Positions 8,840 through 19,843 of a DNA stretch of 57,320 nt are shown here, piece after piece. A model generated the notes under the pieces. The model did not search any database, was not told the DNA's origin, and saw nothing but the letters and a program-made list of their open reading frames with translations. This DNA is from Aquibacillus sediminis (GTDB lineage: Bacteria; Bacillota; Bacilli; Bacillales; Amphibacillaceae), in contig NZ_SZNM01000023.1 of assembly GCF_005870085.1 (NCBI RefSeq), positions 1-57,320 of the forward strand, in the 5' to 3' direction. The translations under genes and the position numbers were made by a program. Each line of letters starts with the position of its first letter. Within the stretch, counting starts at the first letter, position 1.

Positions 8840-9349
8840 ATTGCAGATAAGCTGTATTATGCGGCATAACTATTTACTTTTTTACATTCTGATTGAAATA
8901 AGTGCTAATATATCGTTCCGGCAGAATACTACGCTTTCCATGGGCACGGCATCAGCTAACTTGGTAAAGAAAAGCCCTTTACCAAGTGGATCTTCGGCTC
9001 GTGCTGTTCCCATAGGACAAGGAACGCTTCGGCAGCGATACATCGCACGAAGAAAATGGCTTTGTATTTTCGAGGAGTCTCCGTATTCTGCCTACGCTTG
9101 GATAAGTTCACTGATTAGTGGTAGATGTAATACGCAATAAAATCAAAAGTAGTAAATTTATTGCAGTATTGTGTTACAACATATCAATTAACAATAAAAA
9201 GGTATATTTTATGATTTTTATTAAGTAATGCTCTATAAAACTTCAAAGTGCCGAAAAAAGCGTAGGTGTATTTCCGCAGCGATATATTAGTACTCTTTTT
9301 ATAAAGAGGACAGTGGAGGTAAATGCGTATAATACAGCAAATGCGCAAT
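8840..9349 (-). mobile_element. MITE-like palindromic element, copy 2, between liaH and liaF
   Basis: About 510 bp bounded by imperfect 31-bp inverted repeats at 8840-8870 (ATTGCAGATAAGCTGTATTA...) and 9319-9349 (...TAATACAGCAAATGCGCAAT). Its interior matches copy 1 (140-491) in reverse orientation, including the hairpin arms GGCAGAATAC (8920-8929)/GTATTCTGCC (9083-9092) and CTTGGTAAAG/CTTTACCAAG. It carries about 60 nt absent from copy 1 inside the hairpin. No transposase. A 101-aa open frame across it (8835-9140) is taken as chance. Confidence 0.75.
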
Positions 9350-9399
9350 TGTATAAGTTATAACTGCATGCCAAATCATTAATGAAAAGGAGATCTTTT

Positions 9400-10122
9400 A
9401 TGGATAAAAGAAACAGCACAGATATTGTTCATATACTTTTATTTGCCATGGTGGTCTTATTTGTATTTGAATTGATTTTCATCAATATGGGCCATCTTGT
9501 GTCTATCTTGATTTGGCTTGCATTTATTTACTATGGAAAAAAAAGATATAGTCGCATGCGGGGAAAAGTACTTTTCTGGCTAGGTGTTTTCTTGTTAACA
9601 GTAACCATTTTAAATACGCTCGCATTCAAATTTTTGTTATTTATTCTAATCGTTTATTTGATCGTGAAATGGTATAAAGCAAAGCAAGAGCCAACTTATA
9701 TGCAGCCAGAATTTTCGGTGGATGAACATGAAGGCATATCGGAAGAACCAATATTGTTCACGAATAAATGGTTTGGTCAACAACGTACCAAACGTCAAGC
9801 ATATGAATGGAAAGATGTTAATATCCAGTCCGGTGTTGGAGATACTGTCATTGATTTAAGCTATACCGTGATCCCTAAAAGTGATCCAGTAGTTGTGGTG
9901 CGGCATTTAGTCGGGAATGTCCAAATTGTTGTCCCTTATGATGTCGAAGTCAGTGTACATCATTCGTCTCTCTTTGGTTCTGTGGATATTTTTGATTACC
10001 ATGAGCAACATACATGGAACCGTGTCGTACATTTACAATCTGAAAATTATCAACAGGCAACAAAAAGAGTGAGGATTTTCACCTCAGTACTTGTCGGAAA
10101 AATTGAGGTGAAAAGAGGATGA
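9400..10122 (+). CDS. liaF: LiaF, inhibitor of the LiaSR two-component system
   Basis: Membrane protein of 240 aa that in B. subtilis keeps the LiaS kinase inactive until cell-wall antibiotics are sensed. ATG 9400 follows AAAAGGAGAT; an ATG at 9382 lies before that site. Hydrophobic segments at about 8-25, 27-45, 57-75 and 77-92 make the N-terminal membrane part. A soluble beta-rich C-terminal half (about 125-240; GVGDTVIDLSYTVIP, RHLVGNVQIVVPYDVEVSVHHSS) matches the LiaF C-terminal domain. Its stop overlaps the liaS start by four bases (ATGA), so translation is coupled. Confidence 0.9.
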   Translation: MDKRNSTDIVHILLFAMVVLFVFELIFINMGHLVSILIWLAFIYYGKKRYSRMRGKVLFWLGVFLLTVTILNTLAFKFLLFILIVYLIVKWYKAKQEPTYMQPEFSVDEHEGISEEPILFTNKWFGQQRTKRQAYEWKDVNIQSGVGDTVIDLSYTVIPKSDPVVVVRHLVGNVQIVVPYDVEVSVHHSSLFGSVDIFDYHEQHTWNRVVHLQSENYQQATKRVRIFTSVLVGKIEVKRG

Positions 10123-11156
10123 AACCAGTACTACACCGAGCGATTGTAATAGGGGTTGCGTTTTCCATTTTGCTTATGGTCTTGTTACTCACTTTAGTAT
10201 TTATCGTGTTCCCATTTACTAATTGGACTGAACTGTGGGAAAGAAAATTGTTTGAACTTCCGTTTGTGTTGATGATTCTTGCGATTACATTGTTTGCAGG
10301 AGCTATATTTGGTATAGGAATTGGGTTGTTTTTAAAAAGACAATTAACCGGATTAGAAACAGCAATGGATTCTGTACATGAGGGTTCGTTTGATGGAACG
10401 ACGTCGATTACAGAGATACAAGTATTGTTTGAAAAAGTCAATCAATTGCAACAATATATTCGAGAACAAACACTACGTACTCAAAAGTTAATTGATGAAC
10501 GTGTGCAAGACCAAGAAGTTCAGATCAACAAAGTTGTGTCAGAAGAACGGAACCGGTTAGCAAGAGAATTGCATGATTCCGTTAGCCAGGAATTATTTGC
10601 GGCTTCAATGTTAGTGTCTGCTATTAACGAAAGTTTTCATAGCCAAGATCCTGCTAGCAAACAATTACAACAAGTAGAAGCAATGATTCAACAAGCACAG
10701 CTTGAGATGAGAGCTCTTTTACTTCATTTACGACCAGTTGCGTTAAAAGATAAATCCTTAAAAGACGGTGTGAAACAATTGTTAGAAGAATTAAAACAAA
10801 AGGTGCCCATCGAAGTGGACTGGAACATGGAACAAGTGACAGTCAGTAAAGGGGTGGAAGACCAGTTATTTCGCATTTTACAGGAATCGATTTCGAACAC
10901 GTTAAGGCATGCCAAAGCACAGTCATTGTCGATTTTATTGATTGAGCGTGACAGGCACGTAATTTTGCAAGTAAATGATGATGGTGTCGGATTTGATGTG
11001 GAGGAACAACTTTCTGGTTCCTATGGATTAATGAACATGAAAGAAAGAGCAGCAGAAATGGGAGCTAAGTTTCGGATCATTAGTGTGCCAAAGGAAGGGA
11101 CACGCTTGGAAGTTCGCGTTCCAATAATGGAAGTAGGAGGTGATGAATATGATTAA
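10119..11156 (+). CDS. liaS: LiaS, envelope-stress sensor histidine kinase
   Basis: NarL-type (HisKA_3) histidine kinase of 345 aa. Two membrane helices (about 8-32 and 46-70) enclose a very short outer loop, the 'intramembrane-sensing' layout; a HAMP-like linker and coiled coil (72-140) follow. The phosphoacceptor is His152 in [18 protein letters not shown]. The ATPase domain shows the N box ([12 protein letters not shown]) and G1 [10 protein letters not shown] with GLMNMKERA. It phosphorylates LiaR; LiaF restrains it. The gene overlaps liaF upstream, and liaR starts within its last codons. Confidence 0.93.
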   Translation: MKPVLHRAIVIGVAFSILLMVLLLTLVFIVFPFTNWTELWERKLFELPFVLMILAITLFAGAIFGIGIGLFLKRQLTGLETAMDSVHEGSFDGTTSITEIQVLFEKVNQLQQYIREQTLRTQKLIDERVQDQEVQINKVVSEERNRLARELHDSVSQELFAASMLVSAINESFHSQDPASKQLQQVEAMIQQAQLEMRALLLHLRPVALKDKSLKDGVKQLLEELKQKVPIEVDWNMEQVTVSKGVEDQLFRILQESISNTLRHAKAQSLSILLIERDRHVILQVNDDGVGFDVEEQLSGSYGLMNMKERAAEMGAKFRIISVPKEGTRLEVRVPIMEVGGDEYD

Positions 11157-11778
11157 GGTTCTATTTGTCGATGATCATGAAATGGTACGAATTGGCGTCA
11201 GTGCATATTTGGCAACGCAAGCCGATATTGAGGTTGTCGCCGAAGCGGATAATGGAAAAAAAGCTGTCGACCTCGCCCTAGAGTTGCGACCAGATATTAT
11301 TTTAATGGATTTAGTCATGGAAGAAATGGATGGTATTGAAGCAACACGCCAAATTATCGCAGCTTGGCCTGATGCAAAAATCCTTGTCGTCACAAGTTTT
11401 ATTGATGATGAAAAAGTGTATCCAGCACTAGAAGCAGGTGCAACCAGTTATTTGTTAAAAACGTCGAAGGCAAGTGTGATAGCAGCTGCCATTAGGGATA
11501 CCTACAACGGGGAATCTGTGTTTGAAAGTGAAGTCACCAATAAAGTGATGTCCAAGATGAGAAATAAGCAAGAATCACTTCCACATGAAACATTGACAGC
11601 GCGGGAAATGGAAATTTTACTACTTATTGCGCAAGGAAAAACAAACCAAGAAATCGCGGATGATTTGTTTATTGCACTAAAAACAACGAAAGTCCATGTC
11701 AGCAATATTTTAAGCAAATTAGAAGTACAAGATCGAACCCAAGCTGCTATTTATGCACATAAACATGCTTTGCTTTAA
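11149..11778 (+). CDS. liaR: LiaR, NarL/FixJ-type response regulator
   Basis: A 209-aa DNA-binding regulator that activates liaIH on envelope stress. ATG 11149 is eight bases from TAGGAGG. Receiver domain 1-120: acidic pocket DD8-9, phosphoacceptor Asp54 (IILMDLVME), Thr/Ser near 82 (VVTSF) and Lys104 (LLKTSKA). LuxR-type helix-turn-helix at about 145-205 ([36 protein letters not shown]). It overlaps liaS by eight bases and matches B. subtilis LiaR in length and sequence. The alpha/beta hydrolase gene 65 bases downstream may be read through. Confidence 0.94.
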   Translation: MIKVLFVDDHEMVRIGVSAYLATQADIEVVAEADNGKKAVDLALELRPDIILMDLVMEEMDGIEATRQIIAAWPDAKILVVTSFIDDEKVYPALEAGATSYLLKTSKASVIAAAIRDTYNGESVFESEVTNKVMSKMRNKQESLPHETLTAREMEILLLIAQGKTNQEIADDLFIALKTTKVHVSNILSKLEVQDRTQAAIYAHKHALL

Positions 11779-11843
11779 GTGTAGTGACGTTTGAGTTTTC
11801 CAATATTTGTTAGTAAAATGAAGGAAAATTTAGAGGAGTTGTC

Positions 11844-12704
11844 ATGTTTGTGAATTTTTCGAATATACCATCACTAAAGGATTTTCAAGCGAAAGATGGT
11901 GATGTGCTTTCTTATCGCTACTATCCAGCAACTAGTAATTCTGATACCGTCATGATTATGTTGCACGGAATTTGTGAAGATAGTAAATATTTAATGCCAC
12001 TTGCTCAATTCGTTTCAGAGCACGGTCTTGCCCATGTGTATACTCCTGACCTAAGAGGCTATGGAGAAAAAGCGGTTGGACGCGGTGATATAAGTTATAT
12101 TGGGCAATTAGAAGATGATCTTGTTGATTTTATGGAGGTTGTCAAACAAAAACATGCTTCAAATGCAAGGATCATATTAGCTGGACATTCCGCTGGTGGT
12201 GGAACTGCACTTCGGTTTGCAGCTAGTAAACATTCGAAGTTAGTGGATCACTATTTGCTACTTGCACCATTTGTCCATTTCCAAGCTCCGATTATGAAAG
12301 ACTCCGATGCAACGACAGCAAATAAAGGAAGACTAATTTGGTTAATGATACTAAACCGTTTAGGAATTAAAACTAAAAATCATCTTCCAGTATTAGCAAG
12401 CAATAAGCCAGAGGAAAAACGCCATGGATCGGAAACATTGTCATTGAGTTATCGATTGTTTATGTCTCGTTTACCCGACAATTATAAAAAAGCTTTGATA
12501 AGTGTGCCGGATGATACGCTGGTACTTATTGGTAGTGAGGACGAGGTATTTAAATCCGAGGCTTTTTCCCCATTGTTTTCTAAATATACCAATGCAGAAG
12601 TACAAGTAATAAAAAACATTGATCATGATGGAATTTTATCAAGTGAAGAAGCATTTAATTTGATAGAAGATTGGTTACATAAAGTGGTTAAAGTTAGCAA
12701 CTAG
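11844..12704 (+). CDS. Alpha/beta hydrolase, lysophospholipase-like
   Basis: Cytosolic serine hydrolase of 286 aa, unknown substrate; probably an esterase or monoacylglycerol/lysophospholipase-like enzyme (serine aminopeptidase S33 fold). Visible: oxyanion segment MLHGICEDS near residue 40, nucleophile elbow GHSAGGG near 115, acid strand VLIGSEDEVF near 230, and catalytic His in NIDHDGIL near 257. No signal peptide. Start ATG 11844 after AGAGGAG. It follows liaR by 65 bases on the same strand with no terminator between, so it may belong to the lia transcript, though B. subtilis lia lacks such a gene. Confidence 0.8.
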   Translation: MFVNFSNIPSLKDFQAKDGDVLSYRYYPATSNSDTVMIMLHGICEDSKYLMPLAQFVSEHGLAHVYTPDLRGYGEKAVGRGDISYIGQLEDDLVDFMEVVKQKHASNARIILAGHSAGGGTALRFAASKHSKLVDHYLLLAPFVHFQAPIMKDSDATTANKGRLIWLMILNRLGIKTKNHLPVLASNKPEEKRHGSETLSLSYRLFMSRLPDNYKKALISVPDDTLVLIGSEDEVFKSEAFSPLFSKYTNAEVQVIKNIDHDGILSSEEAFNLIEDWLHKVVKVSN

Positions 12705-12723
12705 GTGATAGTTGCTTTTTTTG
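12696..12723 (+). terminator. Terminator overlapping the hydrolase stop codon
   Basis: AGCAACT (12696-12702)/AGTTGCT (12710-12716) with seven T; the 5' arm includes the last codons of the gene. Confidence 0.8.
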
Positions 12724-12798
12724 TGCGTGAAGAGGGATTTGGCTTGTCTTTATTTTAACGTTGGCATACTATGGAGGTAGAAAGGAAGTGATTTATGC

Positions 12799-13698
12799 AT
12801 GGAGCCGCGACAAAAACCTTTGGAATTGGTGACCTTAGAATTGTTGAGTCATCGTATGGCTCTCCCCCTCAATGAACAGCAACGTTTGACAAAACTAGAA
12901 AAAGGCTATCAAGGAGAAAAGAAGTTTGACGGGATGATAGAAATATTAAAGAATGACGCAATCGTTTTAAATGATTTATGGTTTGAAATTAACAACACAA
13001 AGTTTCAAATCGATTCATTAGTTATCCTCCAAAATATGATTTACCCTTTTGAGGTAAAAAACTACGAAGGTGACTTTTATGTGGAAGTAGACAGATGGTT
13101 TACGATGTCAAAAAGAGAAATTAGTTCCCCACAACAACAAGTGAACCGCAGCACCATTCTCCTACGACAATTACTTCAACAACACGGCCTTCATTTTCAA
13201 ATTCAACCTTATTTGGTTTTTGTTAATGATGCTTTTACTTTGTATCAGGCGCCCAAAGACCCTACCATTATTTTTCCAACACAACTTAATCGTTTCTTAG
13301 AAAAATTGCATAATGAACCCTCAGCTTTAGGAGCACGTCACAAAAAACTGGCGGAAAAATTAGTGGAGCTTAGGACTTCCGAACAGCCGCGTGCGTATGA
13401 ATATACGTATGATCAATTGGAGAAGGGGATTGTTTGTGCGGAGTGTGGGGGATTGCTAGTTCGCTTTAATCTAAAGAAACTGGCCTGTAATAAATGCAAT
13501 CATGAAGTACATGTAGAAACAGCAGTCCGATCCAATATTGATGAGTTACAGATTTTGTTTCCTGATAAAAAACTAACGGTAGCTAGTGTGTATGACTGGT
13601 GTGGAGGATATGTTTCTCAAAGGACTATTAATGAGGTATTAAGGAAAAACTTTAGATTGATTTATAAGGGACGAGCATCCTACTATATAAAACAGTAG
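12799..13698 (+). CDS. NERD-domain protein with C-terminal zinc ribbon
   Basis: A 299-aa protein with a nuclease-related (NERD) domain: GYQGEKKFDGMIE (about 35-47), then LNDLWFEINNTKFQIDSLVI with QIDSL...PFEVKNYEGDF (about 72-97), which preserves the D...E-x-K residues of the PD-(D/E)xK nuclease fold. A Cys4 ribbon (CAECGG...CNKCN) sits near 215-233, and the tail (about 250-299; YDWCGG, SQRTINEVLRKNFR) looks helix-turn-helix-like. NERD proteins are common in Firmicutes, but their substrate is not established. It is monocistronic and convergent with ypmS across the repeat array. ATG 12799 has AAGGAAGTGA upstream. Confidence 0.8.
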   Translation: MEPRQKPLELVTLELLSHRMALPLNEQQRLTKLEKGYQGEKKFDGMIEILKNDAIVLNDLWFEINNTKFQIDSLVILQNMIYPFEVKNYEGDFYVEVDRWFTMSKREISSPQQQVNRSTILLRQLLQQHGLHFQIQPYLVFVNDAFTLYQAPKDPTIIFPTQLNRFLEKLHNEPSALGARHKKLAEKLVELRTSEQPRAYEYTYDQLEKGIVCAECGGLLVRFNLKKLACNKCNHEVHVETAVRSNIDELQILFPDKKLTVASVYDWCGGYVSQRTINEVLRKNFRLIYKGRASYYIKQ

Positions 13699-13770
13699 GC
13701 GATGAAACGATAGGCATATAATAGATCATTTAGTTACACATAACATATATAGTTACGCAATCAGGCGTAA

Positions 13771-14150
13771 AAAATGTAAGAAAAGCTGTTAAATAAGCAG
13801 AATTCAGTGAAAAAAGCCGATATGATGTAAGAAAGGCTGTTAAATAAGCAGAATTCAGTGAAAAAAGCCGATATGATGTAAGAAAAGCTGTTAAATAAGC
13901 AGAATTCAGTGAAAAAAGCAGATATGATGTAAGAAAAGCTGTTAAATAAGCAGAATCCAGTGAAAAAAGCCGATATGATGTAAGAAAAGCTGTTAAATAA
14001 GCAGAATCCAGAGCAAAAAGCAGATATGATGTAAGAAAAGCTGTTAAATAAGCAGAATCCAGTGAAAAAAGCCGAGATAATGTAAGAAAAGCTATTAAAT
14101 AAGCAGAATCCAGCGTAAAGAGCCAAGATGATGTAAGAAAAAGCCGTAAA
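13771..14150 (+). repeat. 51-bp tandem repeat array (array 3-type), about 7.5 units
   Basis: Seven units of 51 bp (ATGTAAGAAAAGCTGTTAAA ... GCAGAATTCAGTGAAAAAAG) plus a partial eighth that reverts to the array-1 form (GATGTAAGAAAAAGCCGTAA). Same length and layout as arrays at 6.3 and 43.5 kb, about two-thirds identical by eye. It fills the gap between the convergent NERD and ypmS genes. Long minus-strand frames are by-products of the 51-bp period. A weak match to the terminal motif (TTACACATAACATATA, 13735) lies on its left. Confidence 0.88.
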
Positions 14151-14162
14151 TAGCCCGTAAGC

Positions 14163-14198
14163 AAAAAGAAATAAAAGGCACTCGCTCCAGCGAGTGCC
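14163..14198 (-). terminator. Terminator after ypmS
   Basis: Read on the minus strand: GGCACTCG/CGAGTGCC hairpin followed by TTTTATTTCTTTTT. Confidence 0.85.
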
Positions 14199-14206
14199 CT
14201 CATACT

Positions 14207-14818
14207 CTACAACCCTAATGTTTCATTAGGTACCTTAATTCTGAAACTTAATTGATCATTTTCCAGGTCAAACTGCTGGATTCTTACTTTGAAATTACTC
14301 CTAATGTCCATTTGGGTAACGGCAATATAAATGTCTTCTTCATTAGGGTTGATTGTAACCCACTCAGGAACTGGAAGATTATCTTTTAGGTATTTTAATA
14401 CACGTTTGTTTGGTAAATGTAACAGGCCTAAAGATATTTCCTTTTGCTTTAAGATTAGGTCACCGTTTTCTTGGACAATTGGTTCTAACCGAATGGTAAT
14501 TGGAATTTCAGAATCAAATGCTTTAATGGAACCATTTAATTGAACATCATCATTCAGTTGTACCGAATATTTATCACCGTCATCTTTCATGAGTTTATCA
14601 ACATAGCCATTAACTAATTCATTTAAGTTACTTTTACTAGAGTGAATCGTAAACTCAGCACCATCTTCATCTTCAATAAATTCTTTTTGTGGTACGTCCT
14701 CCTTTGGCACAGGCCATAGGATAAGCGTAATAACAATCAAAACGACAAAGCTAGTTAATCCCAATAAACCAAAAAATAGTGTTTTCCATAACTGTTCTGT
14801 TCCCCTTGGTTCTCCCAT
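14207..14818 (-). CDS. ypmS: YpmS-family protein (DUF2140)
   Basis: A 203-aa membrane-anchored extracytoplasmic protein: one N-terminal helix (about 12-34, LFFGLLGLTSFVVLIVITLIL) then a soluble beta-rich domain with family features (LNELVNGYVDKL near 62, GLLHLPNKRVLKYLKDNLPVPEWV near 145). Function unknown; usually paired with the YpmR GDSL hydrolase, as here (28-base gap, same strand), suggesting a shared envelope or lipid role. Start ATG 14818 with AAAAGGTGA upstream. B. subtilis YpmS is of similar size. Confidence 0.82.
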   Translation of the reverse strand: MGEPRGTEQLWKTLFFGLLGLTSFVVLIVITLILWPVPKEDVPQKEFIEDEDGAEFTIHSSKSNLNELVNGYVDKLMKDDGDKYSVQLNDDVQLNGSIKAFDSEIPITIRLEPIVQENGDLILKQKEISLGLLHLPNKRVLKYLKDNLPVPEWVTINPNEEDIYIAVTQMDIRSNFKVRIQQFDLENDQLSFRIKVPNETLGL

Positions 14819-14846
14819 TATCTATTCACCTTTTCTTAACGGTCTT

Positions 14847-15761
14847 TTACTCCTCGGATTCCTTCATTATATAGGGTCTTAAATACGTAAGCACCCGTTC
14901 TGCAATTAATTGATAGCCATCTGCATTAGGATGAAAATTATCGTCCGCGAATAAATTTTTATCTACGCTTTGAAATAAATCATCCGTAGGGATAAAAGAT
15001 GCTTGGTCATACTGATTTGTGACGTTTCGTCCTGCAGTATTCCATCCATCTAAAATAATTCCTAACTGTTCGATGTTACTAAAATATTTTTCAAATGGGT
15101 TATAGAAACCTACTAAAAAGACTTCGACCTCAGGATTAATGGCAAAAATTTTATCAAAAATAGCTCGCAGCCTTTCGATGTATGCGACCTTCTCTTGATT
15201 AAAAGGCTCTTCTCGAAGGTTAGTGAAATTGTCTTTAACAACTTTCATAATATCATTAGCGCCGATTGTTAGAAGTACAATATTAGCATCTTCAATAGAT
15301 TCAACAATTTCTTGTTGTTCTAACCGAGCGAGTAATTGATCAGAGCGATTGCCGCGTTTTCCAAAGTTTTCAATTTCAATTTTTTGGTCAGACCGTTCAA
15401 AGGTATGGTTTAAGATACCAACATATCCACCATTATCGGTTTCATCACCAACCCCTTGTGTCAGTGAATCTCCAATCGCAACCATTTTTAAATCATCTTT
15501 AAGAAATAATTCAACCGTATTCCCAACAACTTGTTTTACTTTTTCGGTTATTTCTTCTGTAATGGTATTGTTTGATTCCTGGTCCTCAGCAATTTGTTCA
15601 TCTTGTATTTCTACTTGCTCATCTATTGGTTCCTTATTTTCGTCATTACCGCTCGCATCGTGTACTTGTTCGGTTGGATCATTAGGGGAAAGGTTCAAAT
15701 AAACAATAGATAATGCAACAAGGATTAAGATACTTAATAAAAATACAATCTTTTTGCGCAT
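14847..15761 (-). CDS. ypmR: SGNH/GDSL hydrolase, YpmR-like, secreted or membrane-anchored
   Basis: Lipase/esterase-type hydrolase of 304 aa; substrate unknown. ATG 15761 fits TGAGGTG best; GTG 15770 and ATG 15767 are alternatives. An N-terminal helix (about 4-24) is a signal or membrane anchor, followed by a Glu/Asp-rich spacer (25-75). SGNH blocks: MVAIGDSLTQGVG (nucleophile Ser), the Gly/Asn-containing ENFGKRGNRSDQLL, IGANDIMKV (block III Asn), and C-terminal DDNFHPNADGY (catalytic Asp and His). First gene of a two-gene unit with ypmS. Confidence 0.85.
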   Translation of the reverse strand: MRKKIVFLLSILILVALSIVYLNLSPNDPTEQVHDASGNDENKEPIDEQVEIQDEQIAEDQESNNTITEEITEKVKQVVGNTVELFLKDDLKMVAIGDSLTQGVGDETDNGGYVGILNHTFERSDQKIEIENFGKRGNRSDQLLARLEQQEIVESIEDANIVLLTIGANDIMKVVKDNFTNLREEPFNQEKVAYIERLRAIFDKIFAINPEVEVFLVGFYNPFEKYFSNIEQLGIILDGWNTAGRNVTNQYDQASFIPTDDLFQSVDKNLFADDNFHPNADGYQLIAERVLTYLRPYIMKESEE

Positions 15762-15903
15762 TATCATCACACCTCAAAAAATAATGTAGTAGTATAGTTC
15801 CCTATTAAAACATAAGCAAAACGGATTGCACAATAAAATATTCATTACTTTATCATATGTTTTTTTGGGGGGAAATAGCAATACATTATCTCTTATTAAA
15901 TAA

Positions 15904-15940
15904 GAAAAAAATCCTCATCCACTAGTTTGTGGATGAGGAT
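15904..15940 (-). terminator. Terminator after the sulfhydrylase gene
   Basis: On the minus strand: 12-bp stem ATCCTCATCCAC/GTGGATGAGGAT followed by TTTTTTT. Between it and ypmR (15771-15903) I see only AT-rich sequence, presumably the ypmRS promoter. Confidence 0.88.
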
Positions 15941-15951
15941 TTATATTATGT

Positions 15952-17884
<1,933 letters not shown>

Positions 17885-17909
17885 GTCCAAATATTTAAAC
17901 TTAATACGG

Positions 17910-17938
17910 ATTATAGATTAACCATTCTGATAAGTCAA
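17910..17938 (-). promoter_or_regulatory. Sigma-A promoter of the S-box transcript
   Basis: Minus strand TTGACT (17933-17938), 17-bp spacer, TATAAT (17910-17915); it lies about 25 bases before the riboswitch. Confidence 0.85.
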
Positions 17939-18114
17939 CGTTAAATTAAAAATATTCTAATAATTGACACAAAAGATAAGGTATTCTGATTAAGGTTTGC
18001 ATGATTTCGATCAAACAACAATTCTGAAAACAACCTTAAAATATGCATTTGCCCATACCCTCAAGGTATCCCACTACATACAATGTAGTAAAAAAGCTAA
18101 GAGGAGGGTGAGAC

Positions 18115-18585
18115 ATGGGCAAAGGTTCGAATTATCCATCCAAAGATTTTGGTGACTTCGGCCATGATCTACTAAAAAAGATGGATGAGTTGTTTTACAG
18201 TACACCATCACAAAATATCTTGGATTCAATTGATACGTTTTTTCAACAAAATAATGCAATGGGAAAACTACCAGTGGATGTATATGAAACGGATAAGGAA
18301 TGGGTGGTGAAAGCAGATTTACCAGGGATTAATAAAGAAGATATTCATGTTAATATCATCGGAGATCGCGTGACCATCCAAATTAGTAATGAGCAAGAGA
18401 TGAAAACAGAAGATGAAAAAAATGCCTATTACCGCAGAGAGCGCAAAATCCAACGTGCCGAACGATCCGTACAACTTCCATATGTGATAGATAAACAAAA
18501 AACGAAGGCCCGCTTTCACAATGGTGTATTAGAAATAAAAGGACCAAAACAGCCGAAGACAGATGGTCAACTTGAGATTGAATAA
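18115..18585 (+). CDS. Hsp20/alpha-crystallin small heat-shock protein
   Basis: A 156-aa ATP-independent holdase chaperone. ATG 18115 follows AGGAGGGTGAG. The alpha-crystallin domain occupies about 43-140: PVDVYETDKEWVVKADLPGI opens it, and the conserved FHNGVLEIKGPK (the A-x-x-x-n-GVL motif) closes it. A short C-terminal extension lacks a clear I-x-I motif. The N-terminal arm contains GKGSNYPSKDFGDFGHDLL. No CIRCE inverted repeat is visible upstream; a TTGACA at 17964 could be the -35 of its promoter, but the -10 match is poor. Monocistronic. Confidence 0.9.
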   Translation: MGKGSNYPSKDFGDFGHDLLKKMDELFYSTPSQNILDSIDTFFQQNNAMGKLPVDVYETDKEWVVKADLPGINKEDIHVNIIGDRVTIQISNEQEMKTEDEKNAYYRRERKIQRAERSVQLPYVIDKQKTKARFHNGVLEIKGPKQPKTDGQLEIE

Positions 18586-18601
18586 TAATATGTTAAAAGA
18601 A

Positions 18602-18640
18602 AGACGAAGGACATGGAGAGTATTCCTTTGCCCTTCGTCG
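18602..18640 (+). terminator. Possible terminator after the Hsp20 gene
   Basis: GACGAAGG/CCTTCGTC stem around an imperfect inner stem; no proper T run follows. Confidence 0.4.
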
Positions 18641-18750
18641 TATTTGTATGCCTGTTTCGGGTGAATTTGTGCCTTGAATTTGGTGTGAGAGCTCCAATCG
18701 GTGACGATTCGTTCCTAAACATACCCTAAATCTTTAACTATCCCGGAATT

Positions 18751-19716
18751 TTAGTTAACATTCTTTTGCTTTTCGTCACCAATTGGTTCGGCTACATAGG
18801 CATGGTTAATAGCAGATTTTTTACTTGTTAGCTTTTGGAACCAGGTTGTTTTAGAAAGCGTGTAGATCGCTAGTGCCGTCCAAATGCAAATAAAAGCAAC
18901 GAAGTGTCCTTGTGTAAATGCCTCATGGTAAAGAAAAACACCGACAATTAGCATTAATGTTGGGGCGATGTATTGTAAAAAACCGACCATAGAAAGTGAA
19001 ATGCGTTTGGCGCCACTGGCAAACAGTAAGAGTGGTACAGCTGTAGCAACACCAGCACCGAATAAAATAAGTGCATCTAACTGAAATACGTTAGGTAATG
19101 TCCCTGCATTAATCTGATGGTTTATTAAATAAATTACCGCAATCGGTGTGACAATCATTGTTTCAATTGTTAAACCGAACATGGGGCTAATATCAACCGT
19201 TTTTTTCAATAATCCATAGACCCCAAATGTTAGTGCTAAAAGAATCGATACCCACGGAAAAATTCCGAAGTCTACCGTCAGATAAGTTACGCCAATAGCA
19301 GCTAATAAAAAGGAAGTGATTTGCCATTTGGTTAACCTTTCTTTTAACACAAGTATTCCGAGCAGAATGCTAATTAACGGATTAATATAATAACCAAGGC
19401 TTGCTTGGATGACATGATCGCTATTTACTGCCCAAATAAATAAGAGCCAGTTCATACTGATTACTAATGAAGCGACAGTAATGCCGATCAATTTACGTTT
19501 ATCTCGAACAATGATTTTGCATTCTTGTATAAATCCGTGCCATTTTCGCATAAATAACAGAAGGGCAATCATAAATACGAACGACCAGACAATTCGATGG
19601 GACAAAATGACGCCAGCTGAAGTACCTTGCATTAATTTCCAATAAATTGGCAGGAAACCCCATAGGATATATGCACTGGCAGCATAACCCATCCCTATTT
19701 TATTTTCTTGTTCCAT
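18751..19716 (-). CDS. rarD: EamA-family transporter RarD
   Basis: Predicted drug/metabolite-superfamily permease of 321 aa with ten hydrophobic helices. It opens with the RarD signature GYAASAYILWGFLPIYWKL, followed by the internal duplication typical of EamA proteins (second half from about 150). Conserved VIQASLGYYINPLISILLG is present near 107. Substrate unknown; 'RarD' refers to family resemblance (chloramphenicol sensitivity in Pseudomonas). ATG 19716 has GTGATGGAGATG upstream. Monocistronic; no clear terminator seen downstream. Confidence 0.88.
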   Translation of the reverse strand: MEQENKIGMGYAASAYILWGFLPIYWKLMQGTSAGVILSHRIVWSFVFMIALLLFMRKWHGFIQECKIIVRDKRKLIGITVASLVISMNWLLFIWAVNSDHVIQASLGYYINPLISILLGILVLKERLTKWQITSFLLAAIGVTYLTVDFGIFPWVSILLALTFGVYGLLKKTVDISPMFGLTIETMIVTPIAVIYLINHQINAGTLPNVFQLDALILFGAGVATAVPLLLFASGAKRISLSMVGFLQYIAPTLMLIVGVFLYHEAFTQGHFVAFICIWTALAIYTLSKTTWFQKLTSKKSAINHAYVAEPIGDEKQKNVN

Positions 19717-19843
19717 GTCAACATCTCCATCACGTTAAAGTCATAAAGTACAGTGTAGGATTTGTTAAACAAAAAAGCAATGGTTTTGTTTGAACACACT
19801 TTGATCAGATAGCCAGGAAAAGAAAAACGTGCATAAATGTGCA

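Noticed and set aside
8835-9140. 101-aa plus-strand ORF
   Set aside because: Lies across the palindromic element; copy 1 has a ~60-nt difference that would break it, and there is no ribosome site.
13730-14203. 157-aa and 121-aa hydrophobic minus-strand frames
   Set aside because: Both run through the 51-bp tandem array in two different frames at once; neither has a start signal, and one runs into the ypmS terminator.
17964-17992. Promoter for the Hsp20 gene (TTGACA, 17 bp, TGATTA)
   Set aside because: The -35 is perfect but the -10 matches poorly, and the transcript would start far upstream; left as a remark only.
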